Source of the DNA: Corella eumyota
Lineage: Eukaryota > Chordata > Ascidiacea > Phlebobranchia > Corellidae
Assembly: GCA_963082875.1 (NCBI GenBank)
Contig: OY720099.1
Location: forward strand, 8,432,001 to 8,496,000
DNA length: 64,000 nucleotides
Direction of reading: 5' to 3'
A program made the translations under genes and the position numbers. Below are positions 12,501 to 23,883 of this stretch, one piece after another; the stretch's first letter is position 1; the number at the start of each line of letters is the position of its first letter. The notes under the pieces were generated by a model. That model searched no databases and had not been told where the DNA came from. It worked only from the letters and a program-made list of their open reading frames with translations.

Positions 12501-13211
12501 AATAACTAGATTTATTTGATAAATAAAATATGGTTCGAAATTGTTTGATTCTTTTTTATAAATATAATTTATTTAGTAGGTTTATTAATTAAATTATAAA
12601 TTTAAATATGAACTTTTTTATATTTAAACCTAATTTTAACAAGCGAACACGCACTCATTGATATTGTAATATAAAAGTAAACTAAATTTAAATGCAAAAT
12701 ACCAATCTTAATTTTTTAGTAATCAAACAAGTATTAAAATATAATAATAACAAAACAATTAAAACAAAAATTTTACACATTTTTTACTTATATTTTAACA
12801 TTTTACTTAAATTTTCAACCAATATTTTTTACTTTAATGGACAGCGAAAAGGACGATTTTTGACGGCGACCAGAACGCTATTAAATTATTCAAGCGTTAA
12901 ACTCACACTGATTCATTATTTTATAAAAAAAACAAAAATAATGATTAAACGATATTTAGCTAGAGTTAAATCTTCATTTTAAATAGCAACATACAAAATA
13001 ATAATACCAACAACATATTGAAATTTCAGCAAATTTAATCTTTAAATTTTAATAATAAAATATATTAATTAGTAATTAGTGATAATTAAATGTCGTTAAT
13101 AGGAGGTTTGCGATTCGTTGGGATAATAACAAACATACTAAAAATTTAGAACTTTTAGTTTTAAAGAACAAAAGTTATCGTCTTTCAAAATTTGTCAAAT
13201 AAGAATAAAAA

Positions 13212-13212
13212 C

Positions 13213-13250
<38 letters not shown>
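13212..13250. repeat. (AAT)n microsatellite at a monomer end
   Basis: About 13 trinucleotides next to the 5' (minus-strand) end of monomer C. Equivalent runs of varying length occur at about 16848-16883, 20798-20826, 21980-22008, 37065-37091, 40535-40572, 47767-47804 and 55002-55039, always at this same place in the monomer. Confidence 0.8.
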
Positions 13251-13253
<3 letters not shown>

Positions 13254-13257
13254 TAAT

Positions 13258-13505
13258 GACAATAACAATATGTTTCGAAATCTAAGATTTCGAACCATAA
13301 TAAATACACTGACAATAACAATATGTTTCGAAATCTAAGATTTCGAACCATAATAATAAATATAATGACAATAACAATATGTTTCGAAATCTAAGATTTC
13401 GAACCATAATAAATATAATGACAATAACAATATGTTTCGAAATCTAAGATTTCGAACCATAATGACAATAACAATATGTTTCGAAATCTAAGATTTCGAA
13501 CCATA
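13258..13505 (-). repeat. Five tandem copies of the Helitron 5' end palindrome
   Basis: Each copy is GACAATAACAATATG followed by a palindrome with 10-bp arms (TTCGAAATCT / AGATTTCGAA) around one base, then CCATAAT. Palindromes start at 13274, 13327, 13383, 13436 and 13479, with spacings 53, 56, 53 and 43. Most monomers, and the autonomous element, have one or two. The same five-fold cluster recurs at 16889-17138, 40580-40830, 47812-48060 and 55047-55297, so it arose once and was copied with its monomer. Confidence 0.85.
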
Positions 13506-14866
13506 ATAATAATAAATATAACTAGATTTATTCGATAAATAAAATATGGTTCGAAATCGTCTGATTTTTTTTATAAATATAATTTATTTAGTAGGTTTAT
13601 TAAATAAATTATAAATTTAAATATTAACTTTTTTTTAATTTAAACCTAATTTTAACAAACGAACACGCATTCATTGATATTGTAATATAAAAGTAAACTA
13701 AATTTAAAAGCAAAATACCGATCTTAATTTTTGGTAATCAAACGAGTATTAAAATATAATAATAACAAAACAATTAAAAAAAAATTTACACATTTTTTAC
13801 TTATACTTTAACATTTTACTTAAATTTTCAACCAATATATTTTACTTTAATGGACAGCGAAAAGGACGATTTTTGACGGCGACCAGAACGCTATTAAATT
13901 ATTCAAGCGTTAAACTCACACTGATTCGTTATTTTATAAAAAAAAAATAATTACACCTTAACTAAGAATTTTACATATCTTTGATTTTTAATAAACAAAC
14001 AAGCATTTATATATATTATACAAATAAAATTAATTTTTTAACCCAGTTTTATGTTGTTAATATCAAGATATACATTTTATTAAATTTTAAATTCCCAAAA
14101 TTGATTTTTGATTTTTAATAAATAAACAAGCATTTAAATAAAATAAACAAACAAAAATTATTTTTTAAACATGTATTTTAATTACTAATATCATAAAATA
14201 CATTATATTAAATTTTAAATGCTTAATATCAAACTTTAATTTTCAATAAACAAACAAGAATTTAAATATAATAAACAAACAAAAATTAAATTTTTAATCC
14301 ATTTTCGAGTTATTAATATTATGATATATAACTGACCAAAATTTGAAAACTTAATAACGATCTCTAAATTTTAATAAACAAACACCTATTAATTACTAAT
14401 TAATAATATTTAAATTATCAAAATAGGAGGATTGAAACACAATATGATAATAAACAACATACTAAAATTTTAATCAAAGTTATTCAACATACTAAAATTT
14501 TAATCAAAGTTATACACAAAATCAAAAGTTATTCGATTTCAAAATTCGGATTAGTAAGAATAAAAATAAAAATAATAATAAATATACGGACAATAACAAT
14601 ATGTTTCGAAATCTAAGATTTCGAACCATAATAAAATATGGTTCAAAATTATTTGATTATTTTTAACATAAAATTTTATAAATAAAAAATATGTGCATAA
14701 ACATTAACTAAGAATATTACATACTTTTGATTTTTAATTAACAAACTAGCATTTAATATAACAAACAAACAAGAATTATTTTTTAATTATCTTCAAATTT
14801 TAAATATAATAAGATATAACCGACCAAAATTTAAAAACCTAATTATCAATCTTTAAATTTGAATAA

Positions 14867-15290
14867 ACAAACACCCATTAATTAGTAATTAGTGATGAAA
14901 ATTTTAATTTTAATTTATTTTTGAGTTAGTAATATCATGATATACAATTGACCAAGATTTAAAAAATTAATAACAACCCTTAAATTTTAATAAACAAACA
15001 CCTATTAATTAGTAATTAGTGATAAAAATTAAAATTTTAATTCGTTTTTGAGTTACTAATATCATGATATACAATTGACCAAGATTTAAAAAGTTAATAA
15101 CAACCTTTAAATTATAATAAATAAACACCTATTAATTAGTAATTAGTGATAAAAATAAAAATTTTAATTCATTTTTGAGTTACCAATATCATGATATACA
15201 ATTGACCAAGATTTAAAAAATTAATAACAACCTTTAAATTTTAATAAATCAACACTTATTAATTAGTAATTAGTTATAATTAAATGTTGT
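14867..15290. repeat. 127-bp subrepeat inside monomer E
   Basis: ATTAATTAGTAATTAGTGAT recurs at an exact 127-bp period (CCYATTAATT-type starts at 14874, 15001, 15128 and 15255), with GAGTTACTAATATCATGATA and CAATTGACCAAGATTT in each unit. Related runs fill other long monomers: 18500-18925, 20250-20660, 38370-38900 and 43950-44600 (six units), which largely explains why those monomers are longer. Confidence 0.8.
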
Positions 15291-15412
15291 AAATGGGAGA
15301 ATGAAAACATAATCTGATAATAAACAACATACTAAAATTTCAGATTTTTAAATTCTAAGGAACTAATGATATCTTCTTTCAAAATTGGGACTAGAAAGAA
15401 TAAAAATAATAA

Positions 15413-16843
15413 CTAGATTTATTTGATAAATAAAATATGGTTCGAAATTGTTTGATTCTTTTTTATAAATATAATTTATTTAGTAGGTTTATTAATTAAA
15501 TTATAAATTTAAATATGAACTTTTTTATATTTAAACCTAATTTTAACAAGCGAACACGCACTCATTGATATTGTAATATAAAAGTAAACTAAATTTAAAA
15601 GCAAAATACCGATCTTAATTTTTTAGTAAACAAACAAGTATTAAAATATAATAATAACAAAACAATTAAAACAAAAATTTTACACATTTTTTACTTATAT
15701 TTTAACATTTTACTTAAATTTTCAACCAATATTTTTTACTTTAATGGACAGCGAAAAGGACGATTTTTGACGGCGACCAGAACGCTATTAAATTATTCAA
15801 GCGTTAAACTCACACTGATTCAATATTTTATAAAAAAAACAAAAATAATGATTAAACGATATTTAGCTAGAGTTAAATCTTCATTTTAAATAGCAACATA
15901 CAAAATAATAATACCAACAACATATTAAAATTTCAGAAAATTTAATCTTTAAATTTTAATAATAAAATATATTAATTAGTAATTAGTGATAATTAAATGT
16001 CGTGAATAGGAGGTTTGCGATTCGTTGGGATAATAACAAACATACTAAAAATTTAGAACTTTTAGTTTTAAAGAACAAAAGTTATCGTCTTTCAAAATTC
16101 GTCAAATAAGAATAAAAACAATAATAATAATAAATACTAGATTTATTTGATAAATAAAATATGGTTCGAAATTATTTGATTCTTTTTTATAAATATAATT
16201 TATTTAGTAGGTTTATTAATTAAATTATAAATTTAAATATAAACTTTTGTATATTTAAACCTAATTTTAACAAGCGAACACGCACTTATTGATATTGTAA
16301 TATAAAAGTAAACTAAATTTAAAAGCAAAATACCGATCTTAATTTTTTAGTAATCAAACAAGTATTAAAATATAATAATAACAAAACAATTAAAACAAAA
16401 ATTTTACACATTTTTTACTTATATTTTAACATTTTACTTAAATTTTCAACCAATATTTTTTACTTTAATGGACAGCGAAAAGGACGATTTTTGACGGCGA
16501 CCAGAACGCTATTAAATTATTCAAGCGTTAAACTCACACTGATTCATTATTTTATAAAAAAAACAAAAATAATGATTAAACGATATTTAGCTAGAGTTAA
16601 ATCTTCATTTTAAATAGCAACATACAAAATAATAATACCAACAACATATTGAAATTTCAGCAAATTTAATCTTTAAATTTTAATAATAAAATATATTAAT
16701 TAGTAATTAGTGATAATTAAATGTCGTTAATAGGAGGTTTGCGATTCGTTGGGATAATAACAAACATACTAAAAATTTAGAACTTTTAGTTTTAAAGAAC
16801 AAAAGTTATCGTCTTTCAAAATTTGTCAAATAAGAATAAAAAC

Positions 16844-16884
<41 letters not shown>

Positions 16885-19043
16885 TAATGACAATAACAAT
16901 ATGTTTCGAAATCTAAGATTTCGAACCATAATAAATACACTGACAATAACAATATGTTTCGAAATCTAAGATTTCGAACCATAATAATAAATATAATGAC
17001 AATAACAATATGTTTCGAAATCTAAGATTTCGAACCATAATAAATATAATGACAATAACAATATGTTTCGAAATCTAAGATTTCGAACCATAATGACAAT
17101 AACAATATGTTTCGAAATCTAAGATTTCGAACCATAATAATAATAAATATAACTAGATTTATTCGATAAATAAAATATGGTTCGAAATCGTCTGATTTTT
17201 TTTATAAATATAATTTATTTAGTAGGTTTATTAAATAAATTATAAATTTAAATATTAACTTTTTTTTAATTTAAACCTAATTTTAACAAACGAACACGCA
17301 TTCATTGATATTGTAATATAAAAGTAAACTAAATTTAAAAGCAAAATACCGATCTTAATTTTTGGTAATCAAACGAGTATTAAAATATAATAATAACAAA
17401 ACAATTAAAAAAAAATTTACACATTTTTTACTTATACTTTAACATTTTACTTAAATTTTCAACCAATATATTTTACTTTAATGGACAGCGAAAAGGACGA
17501 TTTTTGACGGCGACCAGAACGCTATTAAATTATTCAAGCGTTAAACTCACACTGATTCGTTATTTTATAAAAAAAAAATAATTACACCTTAACTAAGAAT
17601 TTTACATATCTTTGATTTTTAATAAACAAACAAGCATTTATATATATTATACAAATAAAATTAATTTTTTAACCCAGTTTTATGTTGTTAATATCAAGAT
17701 ATACATTTTATTAAATTTTAAATTCCCAAAATTGATTTTTGATTTTTAATAAATAAACAAGCATTTAAATAAAATAAACAAACAAAAATTATTTTTTAAA
17801 CATGTATTTTAATTACTAATATCATAAAATACATTATATTAAATTTTAAATGCTTAATATCAAACTTTAATTTTCAATAAACAAACAAGAATTTAAATAT
17901 AATAAACAAACAAAAATTAAATTTTTAATCCATTTTCGAGTTATTAATATTATGATATATAACTGACCAAAATTTGAAAACTTAATAACGATCTCTAAAT
18001 TTTAATAAACAAACACCTATTAATTACTAATTAATAATATTTAAATTATCAAAATAGGAGGATTGAAACACAATATGATAATAAACAACATACTAAAATT
18101 TTAATCAAAGTTATTCAACATACTAAAATTTTAATCAAAGTTATACACAAAATCAAAAGTTATTCGATTTCAAAATTCGGATTAGTAAGAATAAAAATAA
18201 AAATAATAATAAATATACGGACAATAACAATATGTTTCGAAATCTAAGATTTCGAACCATAATAAAATATGGTTCAAAATTATTTGATTATTTTTAACAT
18301 AAAATTTTATAAATAAAAAATATGTGCATAAACATTAACTAAGAATATTACATACTTTTGATTTTTAATTAACAAACTAGCATTTAATATAACAAACAAA
18401 CAAGAATTATTTTTTAATTATCTTCAAATTTTAAATATAATAAGATATAACCGACCAAAATTTAAAAACCTAATTATCAATCTTTAAATTTGAATAAACA
18501 AACACCCATTAATTAGTAATTAGTGATGAAAATTTTAATTTTAATTTATTTTTGAGTTAGTAATATCATGATATACAATTGACCAAGATTTAAAAAATTA
18601 ATAACAACCCTTAAATTTTAATAAACAAACACCTATTAATTAGTAATTAGTGATAAAAATTAAAATTTTAATTCGTTTTTGAGTTACTAATATCATGATA
18701 TACAATTGACCAAGATTTAAAAAGTTAATAACAACCTTTAAATTATAATAAATAAACACCTATTAATTAGTAATTAGTGATAAAAATAAAAATTTTAATT
18801 CATTTTTGAGTTACCAATATCATGATATACAATTGACCAAGATTTAAAAAATTAATAACAACCTTTAAATTTTAATAAATCAACACTTATTAATTAGTAA
18901 TTAGTTATAATTAAATGTTGTAAATGGGAGAATGAAAACATAATCTGATAATAAACAACATACTAAAATTTCAGATTTTTAAATTCTAAGGAACTAATGA
19001 TATCTTCTTTCAAAATTGGGACTAGAAAGAATAAAAATAATAA
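15413..19043 (-). repeat. Higher-order block of array 1, copy 2 (A-B/C-D-E)
   Basis: Near-identical to the preceding block, but the second monomer (16137-17152) begins as type B (TATAAACTTTTGTATA) and ends as type C (CATATTGAAATTTCAGC, AAATTTGTC, five palindromes). One monomer length is therefore missing. This is the product expected of unequal exchange between B and C. Confidence 0.75.
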
Positions 19044-20796
19044 CTAGATTTATTTGATAAATAAAATATGGTTCAAAATTGTTTGATTCTTTTTTATAAA
19101 TATAATTTATTTAGTAGGTTTATTAATTAAATTATAAATTTAAATATGAACTTTTTTATATTTAAACCTAATTTTAACAAGCGAACACGCACTCATTGAT
19201 ATTGTAATATAAAAGTAAACTAAATTTAAAAGCAAAATACCGATCTTAATTTTTTAGTAAACAAACAAGTATTAAAATATAATAATAACAAAACAATTAA
19301 AACAAAAATTTTACACATTTTTTACTTATATTTTAACATTTTACTTAAATTTTCAACCAATATTTTTTACTTTAATGGACAGCGAAAAGGACGATTTTTG
19401 ACGGCGACCAGAACGCTATTAAATTATTCAAGCGTTAAACTCACACTGATTCAATATTTTATAAAAAAAACAAAAATAATGATTAAACGATATTTAGCTA
19501 GAGTTAAATCTTCATTTTAAATAGCAACATACAAAATAATAATACCAACAACATATTAAAATTTCAGAAAATTTAATCTTTAAATTTTAATAATAAAATA
19601 TATTAATTAGTAATTAGTGATAATTAAATGTCGTGAATAGGAGGTTTGCGATTCGTTGGGATAATAACAAACATACTAAAAATTTAGAACTTTTAGTTTT
19701 AAAGAACAAAAGTTATCGTCTTTCAAAATTCGTCAAATAAGAATAAAAACAACTAGATTTATTTGATAAATAAAATATGGTTCGAAATTATTTGATTATT
19801 TTTAACATAAATTTCTATAAATAAAAAAAGATATGCATAAACATTAACTAAGAATATTACATATCTTTGAATAAACAAACAAGCATTTATATATACTATA
19901 CACACAAAACTAATATTTAACGCAGTTTTAAGTTGTTTATATCAGGATATAGATTATACCAAATTTTAAATTCCTAAAATAGATTTTTGATTTAAATTAA
20001 ATAAACAAGCATTTAAATATGATAAACAATTGAAACTTATTTTTCAAATATGTTTTTCAACAACTTATATTTTAAAATACATTATACCAAATGTTTAATG
20101 CTTAATATCGGACTTTAACTTTTAATCAACAAACAAGCATTTAAATATAATAAACAAAAAGAACTAATTTTTATTTCATTTTCAAGTTATAAATATTATA
20201 ACATATAACTGCCCAAAATTTAAAAATCTAATAACAATCATTAAATTTAAATAAACAAACACCTATTTATTAGTAATTAGTGTCAAAAATTAAAATTTTA
20301 ATTTATTTTTGAGTTACTAATATCATAATATACAATTGACAAAAATTTAAAAAATTAACAACAACCTTTAAATTTAAATAAACAAACACTTATTAATTAG
20401 TATTTAGTGATTAAAAATTAAAATTTTAATTTATTTTTGAGTTACTAATATCATGATATACAATTGACCAAGATTTGGAAAATTAATAACAACCTTTAAA
20501 TTTTAATAAAGAAACACCTTTTAATTAGTAATTAGTGATAAAAATTAAAATTTTAATTTATTTTTGAGTTAGTAATATCATAATATACAATTGACCAAGA
20601 TTTAAAAAATTAATAACAACCTTTAAATTTTAATAAACAAACACCTATTAATTAGTAATTAGTGATAATTAAATTTCATAAATAGGAGGTTTGCGATTCG
20701 TTGGGATAATAACAAACATACTAAAAATTTAGAACTTTTAGTTTTAAAGAACAAAAGTTATCGTCTTTCAAAATTCTGACTAGAAAGAATAAAAAC

Positions 20797-20828
<32 letters not shown>

Positions 20829-20881
20829 CACTGACAATAACAATATGTTTCGAAATCTAAGATTTCGAACCATAATAATAA

Positions 20882-21977
20882 CTAGATTTATTTGATAAAT
20901 AAAATATGGTTCGAAATCGTTTGATTCTTTTTATAAATATAATTTATTTAGTAGGTTTATTAATTAAATTATAAATTTAAATATGAACTTTTTTATATTT
21001 AAACCTAACGAACACGCATTTATTGATATTGTAATAGAAAAGTAAACTAAATTTAAAAGCAAAATACCGATCTTAATTTTTTAGTAATCAAACGAGTATT
21101 AAAATATAATAATAACAAAAAAAACAAAATTTACACATTTTTGACTTATACTTTAACATTTTACTTAAATTTTCAACCAATATTTTTTACTTTAATAGAC
21201 AGCGAAAAGGACGATTTTTGACGGCGATCAAAACGCTATTAAATTATTCAAGCGTTAAACTCACAAACAAAGAAAAAATACAGCATAACCAACGTGATAA
21301 AAATTCATTAAACCAACACAAAATTCCATTTTATGTATTAAACTTTATAATATAATTATCGAAAAAATGTTCTTTGCACAATATTATGGAGATTTTATAA
21401 AATTTATCATTTGTATCATGATTTTAAATCAATAAAAATGTAACAACCAAATATTGATTTGATTTTTAATAAAAAACAAGCAATTAATATTTATTATAAA
21501 CAACCAAAAATTAATTTTTATACCGTTTTTGAGTAGAAACTTTTACACACATTTAACTTAGATTTTCATATTTTACTTATACTTTCAACCAATACTTTTT
21601 ACTTCAACACAGACAGCGAAAAAGACGATATTTGACATCGACCAGAACGCTATTGAATCATTCAAGCGTTAAACTCACTCTGATCCATTATTTTATAAAT
21701 AAACCAAAAATTATTAAACGATAATTAGCTAAAGTTAAATATTTATTTTAAACAGCAACATATAATAATAACAACAACATATTAAAATTTAAGAAAATTT
21801 AACATTTAAATTTTAATAATAAAATATATTAATTAGTAATTAGTGATAATTAAATGTCGTAAATAGGAGGTTTGCGATTCGTTGGGATAATAACAAACAT
21901 ACTAAAAATTTAGAACTTTTAGATTTAAAGAACAAAAGTTATCGTCTTTCAAAATTCTGACTAGAAAGAATAAAAAC

Positions 21978-22009
<32 letters not shown>

Positions 22010-22115
22010 CACTGACAATAACAATATGTTTCGAAATCTAAGATTTCGAACCATAATAAATACACTGACAATAACAATATGTTTCGAAATCTAAGATTTC
22101 GAACCATAATAATAA
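20882..22115 (-). mobile_element. Chimeric monomer: array 3' side joined to autonomous 5' side
   Basis: 20882-21265 matches ordinary monomers; from about 21266 the sequence switches to AAACAAAGAAAAAATA and then follows the 5' terminal region of the 15-kb element (36343-37143) with only a few differences, ending in two palindromes. The switch point shares a few bases (ACAAAC / TTAAAC). It is a direct example of a short non-autonomous derivative formed from the two ends of the autonomous element. Confidence 0.75.
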
Positions 22116-22151
22116 CTAGATTTATTTGATAAATAAAATATGGTTCGAAAT
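22116..22151 (-). other. Helitron 3' terminus: subterminal repeat, hairpin, CTAG
   Basis: On the minus strand this reads ATTTCGAACCAT (22140-22151), an A/T spacer, the hairpin ATTTAT-CAA-ATAAAT (22120-22134), then CTAG (22116-22119) and a following T. CTAG fits the CTRR Helitron 3' rule. ATTTCGAACCAT is the reverse complement of ATGGTTCGAAAT at the 5' end, a 12-bp subterminal inverted repeat as known in Helentron-type elements. The same end is present in nearly every monomer. Confidence 0.8.
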
Positions 22152-22384
22152 TATTTGATTATTTTTAACATAAATTTCTGTAGATAAACATGAGACAAAA
22201 TTTTAAATGCCTTAAATTGATATTTGAGTTTTATTTAATAAATAAACATTTAAATATAGTAACCAAACAAATAATATTTTTTAATTATGATTGTAATTTA
22301 CTAATATTATAATATACATTAGACCAAATATTTAATTCTTAATTCATAAACATCAACCTATTTTTCATTTTTATTTTTGTGTTT

Positions 22385-22700
22385 TATTATGTGTATTGCG
22401 AGGCACGGCGTCGCTACATCGTAAGCAGTGCGGCGCTGTGGCTTTTAATTTCTAAGCGGCTTTACGCCTGATTATTCCTATTATTTTCTTTATTACTTGT
22501 CAGTGGTTCAAGACCGCCACTGGACATACGGTTTAATGCGTGAAATCCTAAAGATTTTCACTTGGAAAAATTTTGTTCTTTGTTTAAATCGCCTTTTTTC
22601 CTCCGTTTTATTTGTCTTTAAATTTCCTTGTTTTCGTATTAATACCTATATTTTAGTTATGTCTAAACCGTAGAGCTTTAGCTCTTTATGCAATACCAGT
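22385..22700. other. GC-richer, hairpin-rich island near the Helitron 3' end
   Basis: Much less AT-rich than its surroundings: GAGGCACGGCGTCGCTAC, CAGTGCGGCGCTGTGG, a hairpin CAGTGG-loop-CCACTG (about 22501-22526, whose loop region also resembles a B box, GGTTCAAGACC), and AGAGCT-TT-AGCTCT. No open frame of note and no recognised RNA family. It could be a captured RNA gene, an untranslated part of a transcript, or element-specific cis sequence. It is absent from the monomers. Confidence 0.35.
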
Positions 22701-22759
22701 ATCTTATGTTAGTGTTATGTGTAGTTAGTCTCCTTATTTTTAGAGTTTTTATGTTAAGA

Positions 22760-22885
22760 TACGCAAATAAGCAAGATTTAAAAGCAAAATATCGATATTT
22801 AAGTTTTATTTAATAAACAAGTGTTAAAATATAATTAAAAAACAAAAATTAACTTTTATACACATTTTACTTAAGAAGTGTTTTA
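22760..22885 (-). repeat. Diverged monomer sequence inside the Helitron 3' part
   Basis: Contains TTTAAAAGCAAAATATCGAT, AACAAGTGTTAAAATATAAT and ACACATTTTACTTA, recognisable but diverged relatives of the monomer stretch TTTAAAAGCAAAATACCGAT through ACACATTTTTTACTTA. It suggests the monomers took this part from an element like this one. Confidence 0.5.
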
Positions 22886-23883
22886 TTGGAAAAGTTAAGT
22901 TTTACAAAATTTTATTACTATTTTTTACTGATAATATAAAACTTTAAGAAAAAATATTGTATGTAAAATGTTTTTAACAAAACAAAATTTAACAGCGTGA
23001 TTTTCATTTCCTGTGTAATTTACAAAAAAACTAAGAATTTTTTCGCACATTTAAGTAATAGTCCAGCGACTCCAGATCTTTTTGCACCTTTAACTAACAC
23101 CAAAAGTGTTAATCGCACTTACAAGCTCTAGACACAAATCACATTTTCAAAAAAAATTCCACATTTAAAAAAAAAAAGAACATGATATAGTTTAGGCCTA
23201 CTTTAAATTTTTTTAGCTAAAATATACCTTATTAATATTTTAGATAAATTTAAATAAAATTACTAATTTAACATTTTTATTTCGTTAAAATCATTGCGTT
23301 TATATTAAAAATGAAAACGCCTTATAATCATATGTAAAGTACTTAATTAAAAAAAATTAAATGATTTTAAACTGTTTTTTTTTTAAGTTTAATATGTTTT
23401 AACAAACAAATGCAGTTGGATTCATTCAATATAATTTTTTTTATTTTTTTAAGTTTTTCGTAAATTTTCAAGAAGCTTATGATTGACAAAAATAATTTAC
23501 GCTAATCTTTGTACAGAGGTTATCAGTCATAACCATAAAAAAACCCTGTCTAAGCTATAACAATAAAACACTTTAAAAAGTGTAATTGTACTTCGGTAAA
23601 ACACTTTGAAAACAGTTACATTATGTTTATTTATAAGCAGGATAACTAGTTACAACAGTTAAATGTTTGTAAAGCATAGTACAACGGCCACCTAAAAACA
23701 GTTAGTAATTATAGGCAAGCGAAAGTCGTGTAATGTCAGTAAAACAGTTTTGCATAAATTGTAACGTGTCAAACTATTAAAAGTAAGTAATTTTTTTTTA
23801 ATTAAACTTATCAATTATTAATGTAAATATTGCTTTAAGATCAAGATTCTCTATTACTATTAACAATATAAACAATTTAAAAA
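22886..23883. other. AT-rich region upstream of the RPA-like gene
   Basis: About 1 kb with no gene and no repeat recognised. It should hold the promoter and 5'UTR of the plus-strand gene; no clear TATA box or splice acceptor stands out just before the ATG (AAAAATGAAC). Confidence 0.4.

Larger units (their letters stand above)
11107..15412 (-). repeat. Higher-order block of array 1, copy 1 (monomers A-B-C-D-E)
   Basis: Five monomer types in order: A (11107, lacking its CTAG end), B (11793, marked by TATAAACTTTTGTATA), C (12506, marked by AAATGCAAAATACCAATC), D (13522) and E (14629, lacking its CTAG end). C ends in an (AAT)n run and five palindrome repeats. The block is repeated at 15413-19043 with one monomer fewer. 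Confidence 0.75.
9522..22115 (-). repeat. Helitron-derived tandem array 1
   Basis: Head-to-tail monomers, mostly about 0.45-1.2 kb. Plus-strand monomer starts (CTAG) are at 9522, 10237, 10694, 11793, 12506, 13522, 15413, 16137, 17153, 19044, 19753 and 20882; three more monomers near 11107, 14629 and 18261 have lost this end. Read on the minus strand each is a small Helitron: the 5' side begins TTATTATGGTTCGAAATC, and the 3' side is ATTTCGAACCAT, then a hairpin (ATTTAT-CAA-ATAAAT), then CTAG. Most contain the same 75-bp core (GACAGCGAAAAGGACGAT through AAGCGTTAAACTCAC), and many contain a variable (AAT)n run. No coding capacity. The ends match those of the 15-kb element at 22116-37149. Confidence 0.85.

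Noticed and set aside
12692-12982. 96-residue open frame repeated at 40014, 47246 and 54481
   Set aside because: It appears only in C monomers. Sister monomers lack its ATG and shift its frame through different A-run lengths, while the DNA itself, not the protein, is conserved. The repetition only reflects copying of the monomer.
13258-13505. CRISPR-like array of palindromic repeats
   Set aside because: The spacers are not unique: the 43-56-bp units are nearly identical throughout, and the context is eukaryotic transposon ends.
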